Below are positions 45,889 to 53,346 of a stretch of DNA of 64,000 nt, in pieces. Made by a program: the position numbers and the translations under genes. This DNA comes from Chitinophagales bacterium (lineage in GTDB: Bacteria > Bacteroidota > Bacteroidia > Chitinophagales > Saprospiraceae), in contig JAFLBP010000017.1 of NCBI GenBank assembly GCA_017303875.1, forward strand, positions 83,377 to 147,376, given 5' to 3'. The stretch's first letter is position 1, and each line of letters starts with the position of its first letter. The notes below the pieces were generated by a model. The model saw nothing but the letters and a program-made list of their open reading frames with translations, was not told the origin of the DNA and searched no databases.

Positions 45889-46967
45889 GTGATTTTGTTG
45901 CGCTTTACCGCGATGTTGTGGTGCAAATTGCCACTCCCGGCAGCACCGGCACGGGTTTTTTCCTGCAAGAGGCCAATTTAGTGGCCACCAATTACCACGT
46001 CGTTTCCGGTCACCGGGAAGTAGTCATTGAAGGCGAACGCTTCGAGCGCCAGCTATCGAAAGTGGTTTATATTGATGAAAAATACGATCTGGCTTTTTTG
46101 CTGCCGCCTCAAAACGCCGGCGAATTGCCGGAAGCCCGATTGGATGTTTCCGAAAATGTGCGCGAACGCGATCCCATTACCGCCATTGGCCACCCTTTTG
46201 GACTTAAATTGGCCGTAAAAAGCGGTATTGTGTCCAATACCCGCGAATTGCGCAATGGTATCCCTTACCTGCACATAGATGCGGCACTGAACCCCGGCAA
46301 CAGCGGGGGGCCTTTGGTGAATCAGGAAGGCGCGGTCATCGGAATCAATACTTTTATCATTCACGACAGCGACAACCTCGGGTTTTCCCTGCCTGCGCGT
46401 TTTTTAAATGAAGCCATTGCCGATTTTAAAGCCGTCGGCAGCGATAATGCCTGCCGCTGTATGGCTTGTAATAATGTGGTGACGCCAGCCACCGCAGAAG
46501 ACGATTGCTGCGGTTTTTGCGGCCGCCATATCACGCTGCCCGATTCGGTAGAGCCTTACGAGCCCTCCGGTGTTTGTGCTACGGTAGAGCGCCTGATTGA
46601 AGAAATCGGGCACAATGTGCCCCTGAGCCGAAGCGGTCCGCAGGCCTGGGAAATACGCCAGGGCAGCGCGCGGATCATTGTTTCCTATTATGATAAAATG
46701 GGCCTGATTTCTGCCGATGCGGTGCTTTGTGAATTGCCCAAACAGCAGATCAAACCATTGTACGAATACCTGTTGCGCGAAAATTACCGCAACGAAGCCC
46801 TTACCCTGAGCGTACACGAGCAAGACATCATTCTTTCACTCATGATCTTCGACCGCCACCTCAACGAGGAGACGGGCAAGCACATGCTCCGCGAACTGTT
46901 TGAAAAAGCCGATTATTACGACAATATTCTGGTAGAACAGTTCGGCGCACAGTGGAAAGAAGCCTGA
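45885..46967 (+). CDS. Trypsin-like (S1C) serine protease with zinc ribbon and YbjN-like domain, no signal peptide
   Basis: This 360-residue protein starts directly with a trypsin fold. The catalytic His is in ATNYHVVSGH, Asp in EKYDLAFLLP and Ser in NPGNSGGPLV, so the triad is complete (about residues 1-180). A Cys-rich segment (CRCMACNN, CCGFCGRH) at about 192-215 looks like a zinc ribbon. The C terminus, about 230-355, resembles the YbjN/chaperone fold (YYDKMGLISADAVL, LYEYLLRENYRNEALTLSV). HtrA-like proteases normally have an export signal and PDZ domains, and both are absent here. That suggests a cytosolic protease with built-in substrate or partner binding. It overlaps its upstream partner and is followed by a flippase gene after 6 bases. 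Confidence 0.75.
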   Translation: MSDFVALYRDVVVQIATPGSTGTGFFLQEANLVATNYHVVSGHREVVIEGERFERQLSKVVYIDEKYDLAFLLPPQNAGELPEARLDVSENVRERDPITAIGHPFGLKLAVKSGIVSNTRELRNGIPYLHIDAALNPGNSGGPLVNQEGAVIGINTFIIHDSDNLGFSLPARFLNEAIADFKAVGSDNACRCMACNNVVTPATAEDDCCGFCGRHITLPDSVEPYEPSGVCATVERLIEEIGHNVPLSRSGPQAWEIRQGSARIIVSYYDKMGLISADAVLCELPKQQIKPLYEYLLRENYRNEALTLSVHEQDIILSLMIFDRHLNEETGKHMLRELFEKADYYDNILVEQFGAQWKEA

Positions 46968-46973
46968 TTTGTT

Positions 46974-48449
46974 TTGAAAAAAGAATTTCTTTTTAACCTC
47001 CTTTTGCTGGTTCTGATCAATGTAATGATCAAACCGCTCTTTATTTTCGGCATCGACCTGGGCGTGCAGAACCGGGCGCCGGAAGGGGAGTACGGGCGCT
47101 ATTTTGCCCTGCTTTTTGTGGCTTATCTCTTCCAGATCATCACCGATTTCGGGATACAGAATTTCAACAACCGGCACGTCAGTCAGCATCCGCACCTGAT
47201 GGCCAAATATTTCCCCAACCTGCTGGCGCTGAAGTTGGTACTCAGCTTTGCCTACCTGATTATTACGCCGCTGTTGGCCCTGCTCCTGTTTCGCTATCAG
47301 GTAGAAGACATGCCGCTCTTGTTGGTATTGCTTTTCAATCAGGCGCTCATTCAGCTCACCTTTTTTCTGCGCTCCAATGTTTCGGGGCTGGGGCATTACC
47401 GCCTCGACAGCCTGCTTTCTTCAGCCGATAAACTGCTGATGCTCTTCACCTGCGGGGCGCTGCTGTGGTTTTCGCCCCAAACGGCGCCTTTCAGCCTCAT
47501 GCAGTTTGCGCTGGCACAAACCGTGGCGCTGGTCCTCACGTCGATGCTCGTATTGCTGGCCCTGCGCCGGAAGGCAACGTTCAGCCTGAAGCCCTCCTGG
47601 GCCGGCCGCTGGCGCGAGGGGCGGCGCATGATGTTCTGGCTTTGGCGCAAAAGTTTACCCTACGCGCTGGTCATCCTGCTCATGTCGGCTTACACGCGCC
47701 TCGATGCGGTGTTGCTGGAGCGTTTGTTGCCCGACGGGCGCCTGCATGCCGATGTGTACGCGGGTGCGTACCGCCTGCTGGATGCGGCCAATATGCTGGG
47801 TTATTTGTTTGCGTCGCTGCTCTTGCCCATGTTCGCCAAACAGTTGCGGCACGACCCTTCGGGACAAGGCTCTCGTCCGTTGGTAGCCCTGAGTTTTCGT
47901 TTGATCTGGGCGGGCAGTTTGAGCCTGGCGCTGGCGGTAAGCTTTGCGCGGCAGGATATTATCCAGCTGATGATGCCCGAACGGGCCAATATATATCGTT
48001 GGGATATTCTGGGCTTGCTGATCTGGGCATTTGTGCCGGTTTGTACAACCTATATTTTCAGTACCCTGCTCACCGCCCACGAGCGACTGATGCAGATGAA
48101 TCGTTTTTTCCTGATTGCTATTGTGCTGAACTTAGCCCTGAACTTTATCCTGATTCCTCGCTTTGAAGCTTACGGGGCGGTTATTTCTACCCTCAGCACC
48201 CAGTGTTTTGTGGCGCTGGCCATGATCGGTTTGTGTATGCGTACGTTTCGCTACCGCCCCAGTGCAAAAGGTATTGCACAAATCAGTTTGTATACGGCCT
48301 GGGCCGTTTTGGGCGCCTGGCTGATCTGGGGACAATCGGAGCTGGCCTGGAGCTGGCGTTTTGTGCTGATGCTGTCCAATGGTGTATTCGGACTCTTGTT
48401 TTTTGCAGAAAAGGGGATGTTGGGAAAAATAGCCGGTTTGCGGAAATAA
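46974..48449 (+). CDS. Wzx/MATE-like polysaccharide flippase
   Basis: This 491-residue protein has about 12-14 hydrophobic helices. EYGRYFALLFVAYLFQIITDFGIQNFNNR in the second helix region and repeated helix pairs to the C terminus fit the oligosaccharide flippase/MATE-type exporters (MVF superfamily) that move lipid-linked glycans or lipids. The start is TTG at 46974, 6 bases after the protease stop; no ATG lies nearer. No glycosyltransferase adjoins it, so its substrate is not indicated. The long open frames on either strand over it are shadows. Confidence 0.8.
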   Translation: MKKEFLFNLLLLVLINVMIKPLFIFGIDLGVQNRAPEGEYGRYFALLFVAYLFQIITDFGIQNFNNRHVSQHPHLMAKYFPNLLALKLVLSFAYLIITPLLALLLFRYQVEDMPLLLVLLFNQALIQLTFFLRSNVSGLGHYRLDSLLSSADKLLMLFTCGALLWFSPQTAPFSLMQFALAQTVALVLTSMLVLLALRRKATFSLKPSWAGRWREGRRMMFWLWRKSLPYALVILLMSAYTRLDAVLLERLLPDGRLHADVYAGAYRLLDAANMLGYLFASLLLPMFAKQLRHDPSGQGSRPLVALSFRLIWAGSLSLALAVSFARQDIIQLMMPERANIYRWDILGLLIWAFVPVCTTYIFSTLLTAHERLMQMNRFFLIAIVLNLALNFILIPRFEAYGAVISTLSTQCFVALAMIGLCMRTFRYRPSAKGIAQISLYTAWAVLGAWLIWGQSELAWSWRFVLMLSNGVFGLLFFAEKGMLGKIAGLRK

Positions 48450-48457
48450 ATATCTAC

Positions 48458-49888
48458 TCAAATCATCCCCAGGGCTTCGCGCATGGCCCTGGTTTTTAAC
48501 AAACATTCTTCATATTCCTGCTCCGCTTCGGAGTCGTACACGATGGCGCCGCCGGCGGAGACAGACAGGTATTGCGCTGCGGCATTGTATTGAATACTGC
48601 GAATGACCACATTAAAATCAAAATCGCCGGCAGGGTCAATGTAGCCCACTGAGCCGGAATACAGGCCGCGGTGGGTGCGTTCGTAGCGCTCAATCAGTTG
48701 CATGGCCATGACCTTGGGCGCGCCGGTCATGCTGCCCATCGGGAATGCATCGCGGAGCGCGTCAATCGGGTGCGTATCGGGGCGCAGGCGTCCGCTCACG
48801 GTTGAAATCATCTGGTGTACGGTATTAAAAGTATAGATACCGAACAACTCTTCCACTCGAACGCTGCCCGGCAGGCAATGTCGCGCCAGATCGTTGCGCA
48901 CCAAATCCACAATCATTACATTTTCCGCGCGGTCTTTGATGCTGTGGTAAAGCTCCCGTTTAATGGCCTCATCTTCCGGGGAGTCGGTACTGCGGCGGCG
49001 CGTGCCTTTGATGGGCTGGGAAATCAGTTTGTCGCCTTGTTTTTGAATAAAGCGCTCCGGACTGGCGCAGAGCAGGTATTTATCCGCCAGACGAAACCAG
49101 GCGCCCGCAGGCGCTTGCGCCAGGGCGCTCAGGCGCTCATACACTTCCAGCGGGTCTATCTGCACGGGCGTTGCAAAAAACTCCTGACAAAGGTTCATTT
49201 CATACAAATCGCCCTCGATAATATGCTCGCGGATACGCGCCACGGTGTTGAGGTAGTCGGTGCGTGGCAGGCGAGCCTGAAGGAATGCGGAATGCGGAAT
49301 GTGGAGTGCGGAATGAAGGGGAAATGCGGAATGAAGGGGAAATGAGGAATGCGGAGTGCGGAATGCGGAATGCGGGTGCTCGCTCCCTGGGATGGAGGGA
49401 GTACCCGCATTCCGCATTCCGCACTCCGCATTCCGCACTCCCCCCTCATTCCGCATTCCAAAAAGTGTGTCTTCCGGTGCTTCCGATAACGAGTATACTT
49501 CCACTTGTCCTTCGCGGAGGCCAAGAACGATTTCGGGTTGAAAAAAATAAAGATCGGGGAATTGAATACCGTCGAAATGCGTCGATTGCAGGTGTTCGAC
49601 TTCGTTTTTGAGGTCGTAGGCCAGCGCACCGAACAACCAGCCCGGCTGTTCGTCGTACCATTGCCGGAGTTGCGCAAACGCATTTCCGGCGCTGCATTTT
49701 AATTGGCGATTGACGCCGCCGGCGGCTAAAAACTGCCAGCGGCCAGCCGCGGCGCTGCTGTCGAGGAACATCCCGGTTTCCTGTGCGGCAACCCAGTGCA
49801 GGACTGCGCGTTTGAAAACATCGGAATTTTCAAAGTGAAAGTCCCGGAGCAGCGCCGCAAGCGGCACTTTTAAACTTTTATACAACAT
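48458..49888 (-). CDS. pabB: Aminodeoxychorismate synthase component I with an in-frame repeat insertion
   Basis: This 476-residue chorismate-binding enzyme combines with PabA to make 4-amino-4-deoxychorismate for folate. Family marks are LCQEFFATP, the active Lys in QPIKGTRRRSTDSPEDE, VDLVRNDLARHC, and GSMTGAPKVMAMQLIERYE. Residues about 143-203 come from a heptamer repeat array (49279-49460) that is in frame and replaces the usual short linker before the chorismate-binding domain. They include NAECGMRN and PHSAF-type motifs. Removing about 60 residues would leave a protein of about 416, close to the family norm. The start at 49888 is one base from the lipoprotein gene's stop, so the genes are coupled. 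Confidence 0.93.
   Translation of the reverse strand: MLYKSLKVPLAALLRDFHFENSDVFKRAVLHWVAAQETGMFLDSSAAAGRWQFLAAGGVNRQLKCSAGNAFAQLRQWYDEQPGWLFGALAYDLKNEVEHLQSTHFDGIQFPDLYFFQPEIVLGLREGQVEVYSLSEAPEDTLFGMRNEGGVRNAECGMRNAGTPSIPGSEHPHSAFRTPHSSFPLHSAFPLHSALHIPHSAFLQARLPRTDYLNTVARIREHIIEGDLYEMNLCQEFFATPVQIDPLEVYERLSALAQAPAGAWFRLADKYLLCASPERFIQKQGDKLISQPIKGTRRRSTDSPEDEAIKRELYHSIKDRAENVMIVDLVRNDLARHCLPGSVRVEELFGIYTFNTVHQMISTVSGRLRPDTHPIDALRDAFPMGSMTGAPKVMAMQLIERYERTHRGLYSGSVGYIDPAGDFDFNVVIRSIQYNAAAQYLSVSAGGAIVYDSEAEQEYEECLLKTRAMREALGMI
49279..49460. repeat. Inverted heptamer array inside pabB
   Basis: Units GGAATGC and GGAGTGC are followed by a core hairpin (CTCCCTGGG...AGGGAG) near 49384-49400 and the complementary units CCGCATT. 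The inner 32-base arms (49346-49377 and 49402-49433) are perfect complements. The unit is identical to that of the intergenic arrays at 42311 and 43848, and the insertion keeps the pabB frame open. Confidence 0.9.
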
Positions 49889-49889
49889 A

Positions 49890-50405
49890 TTACTGTTGCG
49901 CGCCCTGTTGCCCGATCGGCAGAATTTTTACCGTGTCGCGGTTCAGGCCGGCGTAGCCCAGGTCGTGCATGTCTGAAAAATGCAGGAGCATCCATTCGCC
50001 GTTTTCTTCCTTAAAAAAGCGGCGTTCCTGACCCATATTTGCCGAAGGCGCATAAATTTTTTCAATAATCAAAGCGTCGCCGACAATCTCAAAATCGCGT
50101 TTAAAATCGGTGCGCGCCGAAAAATCAACGAGGTGATGCATGCGCCAGTCTTCAGGCGACCAGGCGTTTACCTGAACTTTTCTGTTACTGCCTTCTCCTA
50201 CCTCTATATCTCCTGCCAAAGGCCATTGAATATGCGCCATTTGATACAAACTATCCGTATGAAACTGATGGTAGAACTTCAAAAAGTCTTCGGGCGGATT
50301 GGGCAGGGGCTTGTTCTGAGCGATGTTGCTCACATTGCCCGTACCATTACAAGCGACCAGCCCAAGCAGGGCAAAAGCGGAAAAGAAAACAGAAAAACGC
50401 GTCAT
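49890..50405 (-). CDS. Lipoprotein of unknown function
   Basis: From the ATG at 50405 this 171-residue protein has a lipoprotein signal (FSVFFSAFALLGLVACNG, Cys about 19). A body without recognised domains follows, containing EDFLKFYHQFHTDSLYQMAHIQWPLAGD and EDWRMHHLVDFSAR. Similar small lipoproteins with a DSLYQ(M)xxIxFPL pattern occur in Bacteroidota, but the family role is unknown. It lies 14 bases after the amylase gene and one base before pabB, so the three are cotranscribed. Confidence 0.68.
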   Translation of the reverse strand: MTRFSVFFSAFALLGLVACNGTGNVSNIAQNKPLPNPPEDFLKFYHQFHTDSLYQMAHIQWPLAGDIEVGEGSNRKVQVNAWSPEDWRMHHLVDFSARTDFKRDFEIVGDALIIEKIYAPSANMGQERRFFKEENGEWMLLHFSDMHDLGYAGLNRDTVKILPIGQQGAQQ

Positions 50406-50419
50406 GCGATCAGGAAATA

Positions 50420-53254
50420 TCAAAGTTTAATCAATTTTTTCGTCAGAACGCCGCCTTGTGCATCGCGCAGCAACAACAGGTAAGTGCCGGGAGCGGCGCC
50501 GGAAAGGTCGATGTCGAAACGCAGCTCGCCCGCCGGCAATTCCAGGAAACGATCCTGCTGTACCAGGTGGCCGTCCAGCGCGCGTACTTCCACGGCCAGA
50601 CTGCCTGCGCTGCTTAACGTGAAAGCTGCGGTGAAATTGCGCTCCACCGGATTGGGAAACACTTCCAGTCCGCTCAGGCTGCCCGAAAGCTCCTGTACGG
50701 CCGTTGTATTCACGCCCGGCGGCAAGGCCACGGGCATATCGGTGTACAGGCGGTATTCGCCGGGTTTGAGCGAAATGGCCGTTGAAGCGCCCGGCACATT
50801 CAGCGTGGTGCCGGTGTAATATTCATACCAGGTGCCCGGATGCTGGAAGGTGACCACGCTGGTCTGGTTGCTGGTCGCGATGTTGGCAATCACATTCACG
50901 TTAAAATTGGCCGAATTGAGGCGTACAAAACGAAGATTTCCGCTGCCGAGGCCGAGCGTGAAATCGCTGGTTTCAAAAATATCATTGTTTTTGCGCAGGT
51001 GCAGCAACGCCGAAGTGACGTCGAACAGGCGTTTGCGGTAGGGATCGTTGCGGAAATCCCAGCGAATCGGCTTGGGCGACAAACGGCAGTCATTACTAAT
51101 GGTGCCGTTTTCGCAGGTATTGATGCTGAAGTCGTAGCCTAATTCGCCAAATTGCCACAACATTTTTGGCCCGGGCACAGAAAAGAGCAGGTTGTGCATC
51201 ATTTCCATGCGCAACATGGCGATGGGCAGGAATTTGATGTTGTAAGTGCCGTTCAGGCTGCCGTAAGTGCGGCATTCATAAGAAACGCGCTCTTCATCAT
51301 GGCTTTCCATGTAACCCACGAGGTGCGGAACGGCCCAGCCGCGGGCCGTATGGGCGATGCTGCTCAGGCTGGTATTTTGAGCAGCCGAGCCGCCAATGGC
51401 AACATCTTTATAAGAAAAATGCATGTTGCCCCAAAGCATCATGCCGTACTGCGCGAGTTCTTTTTCCTCGGCATTATCGGCAAAATGTTCCAGAATTACA
51501 TAAAAATTGGGATCGATGGCCCACATAAAGTCGGAGTATTCTTTCCAGAGCGCAATCCGTGCTGCATCGTACTGCCCCCAGGCGCCTACATTGCCAAGGG
51601 TATTTTTTTGAGTAAATCCTTTAGACAAATCAAAGCGGAAACCATCCACCCTGAATTCTTTTATCCAATAATCCAGGCAGTTTTTGGTGTAATTGCGCGT
51701 GGCCTGACTGTCGTGGTTAAAATCATTGAACACGTTGAAATCGTGCTTGGCTACCGGGTTGAGCCAGGGGTTGTCGGCCGCCGGGCGGTTGTTGGCGCTG
51801 TCCCAGTACAGTTGTGCCAGCGGACTGCTGCCGCTCACGTGGTTGAACACCACATCCACGATGACGGCGATATTGCGTTTGTGGCATTCATCGATCAGCG
51901 TTTTCAGGGCTTCCGGCGTACCGTAATATTTATCTATTGCTTTATGGTAAGAAGGGTTGTAGCCCCAGCTGATATTGCCGTCGAATTCATTGATGGGCAT
52001 CAGTTGAATGGCCGTAATGCCAAGGCGCTCGAGGTAGTCGAGCGAGTCTGTAAGGGTCTGATAATCATGGGCGTTTATGAAATCCCGGAGCAGCATTTCA
52101 TACACAATCAGTTCACTTTTCTTGGGGCGCTGGTAGTTGCTTGCTGTCCAGTTGAAAGGTGTTTGTCCGGTTTTAAATACCGAAACTGTGCCGCTGGTCT
52201 GGCCTTCCGGGTAAGCGGGCAGGTTGGGGAAGGTTTGTCCGGGAATGAAACGGTCGTTTCCGGGGTCGAGTACGAGGGTGCTGAGCGGGTCGGCAATGCG
52301 CTGGGTGCCGTTGACGAGGTACTGGAAACGGTAGGTTTGTCCGGGCGTAAGGCCGCTGAGTTCGTACCACCAGGTTGCGCCGTCGGCGCTGCGCTTCATC
52401 AGAAAGTCATCGCTGGGCAGCCAGTTGTTGAAATCGCCCATGAGGTGCACCACCTGTTTATTGGGCGCGTACAAGGCAAAACGGATGGTATTCGGATTGA
52501 TTTCCGTATATCCGAGCGTGGTGCCTGCCGGTGGTTCCTGTGTTTGTACGGTGCCGGGTACGGTATAGAAAAAGATGCTGCTGCTGCTTTCGCTGCCGGT
52601 TTCGGCAATAAATTCCACCTTGTGCACCCCGGCGGCGCCGGCATTGATGCTGGTGTTGAGCGATTTGCCGCTGCTGCTGCCCACTTGTACGCCATTGTCG
52701 AGCAGGCGCAGCGTGGCCGATTGCGAAGCGGCCGCGTTGATGCTGATGGGCGCGCCACTGTTGAGCAGCAGCGTGCTGGAAGTGGGGAGCAAAAATTTGG
52801 TGACGAGCGGACTACCGGCCGGCACTACATCATAAAAAATATCGCCGCCGTCGGAGGCGCGTCCTACCACCGTGCCGGCCTGGTTGCGGAATACAAAAGC
52901 CATGCGCAGCACCGTTACGCCGCCGGGTACATTAAAAAATGAATTGATCGTGATGGTTTTTTTCCAGCGGTTTGGGCCGTCGGATTGCATGGCGCCCACA
53001 GGATCGTTGATGCCCCAGGTGGTGGGGACGTATTTCCAGTCGGACGGGCTGGTGCTGGTAGACGTGATGAGGCCCATGTGGGCAAAAATCGGCCCGGCAT
53101 TGCCGGCCAGCGCACCGTTGCCTTGCGCAGCGTCGAAGTAAATGGTCACTTGCTCGCTGGCAGTGGGAAATACCGGATCGCAGATAACCTGGGCGGATGC
53201 TGCAAAAGGCAACAACACCAGCAGGAGCGGGAAAAAACGGAGTTTTAAACGCAT
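50420..53254 (-). CDS. Secreted GH13 alpha-amylase with T9SS type A sorting domain
   Basis: This 944-residue protein has a signal peptide (LLLVLLPFAASAQV). N-terminal beta domains follow, then a CBM48/isoamylase-like module (NTIRFALYAPNKQVVHLMGDFNNWL), then the GH13 barrel. Its conserved regions are DVVFNH, the nucleophile Asp in GFRFDLSKGF, the acid Glu in FYVILEHFADN, and MESHDEERV. The last 85 residues contain LEVFPNPVERNF and APGTYLLLLRDAQG, the type A T9SS sorting domain, so the enzyme is expected outside the cell degrading starch-like glucans. It heads the transcript that also carries the small lipoprotein and pabB, an unusual combination. Confidence 0.93.
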   Translation of the reverse strand: MRLKLRFFPLLLVLLPFAASAQVICDPVFPTASEQVTIYFDAAQGNGALAGNAGPIFAHMGLITSTSTSPSDWKYVPTTWGINDPVGAMQSDGPNRWKKTITINSFFNVPGGVTVLRMAFVFRNQAGTVVGRASDGGDIFYDVVPAGSPLVTKFLLPTSSTLLLNSGAPISINAAASQSATLRLLDNGVQVGSSSGKSLNTSINAGAAGVHKVEFIAETGSESSSSIFFYTVPGTVQTQEPPAGTTLGYTEINPNTIRFALYAPNKQVVHLMGDFNNWLPSDDFLMKRSADGATWWYELSGLTPGQTYRFQYLVNGTQRIADPLSTLVLDPGNDRFIPGQTFPNLPAYPEGQTSGTVSVFKTGQTPFNWTASNYQRPKKSELIVYEMLLRDFINAHDYQTLTDSLDYLERLGITAIQLMPINEFDGNISWGYNPSYHKAIDKYYGTPEALKTLIDECHKRNIAVIVDVVFNHVSGSSPLAQLYWDSANNRPAADNPWLNPVAKHDFNVFNDFNHDSQATRNYTKNCLDYWIKEFRVDGFRFDLSKGFTQKNTLGNVGAWGQYDAARIALWKEYSDFMWAIDPNFYVILEHFADNAEEKELAQYGMMLWGNMHFSYKDVAIGGSAAQNTSLSSIAHTARGWAVPHLVGYMESHDEERVSYECRTYGSLNGTYNIKFLPIAMLRMEMMHNLLFSVPGPKMLWQFGELGYDFSINTCENGTISNDCRLSPKPIRWDFRNDPYRKRLFDVTSALLHLRKNNDIFETSDFTLGLGSGNLRFVRLNSANFNVNVIANIATSNQTSVVTFQHPGTWYEYYTGTTLNVPGASTAISLKPGEYRLYTDMPVALPPGVNTTAVQELSGSLSGLEVFPNPVERNFTAAFTLSSAGSLAVEVRALDGHLVQQDRFLELPAGELRFDIDLSGAAPGTYLLLLRDAQGGVLTKKLIKL

Positions 53255-53315
53255 AAATGTGAAATTTTAACAAAAATATACAGCATTCCGGTATGTTCAG
53301 AAAGACATGTTCGTG

Positions 53316-53323
53316 CAAAGATA
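53316..53323 (-). promoter_or_regulatory. -7 promoter element TATCTTTG for the amylase operon
   Basis: The minus strand reads TATCTTTG 62 bases before the amylase start. Confidence 0.5.
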
Positions 53324-53346
53324 GCGTTTTCCGGGCAAGCGCTTAA

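Noticed and set aside
51152..52942. 596-residue plus-strand frame opposite the amylase gene
   Set aside because: The amylase is certain from its GH13 motifs; the antisense frame lacks any domain.
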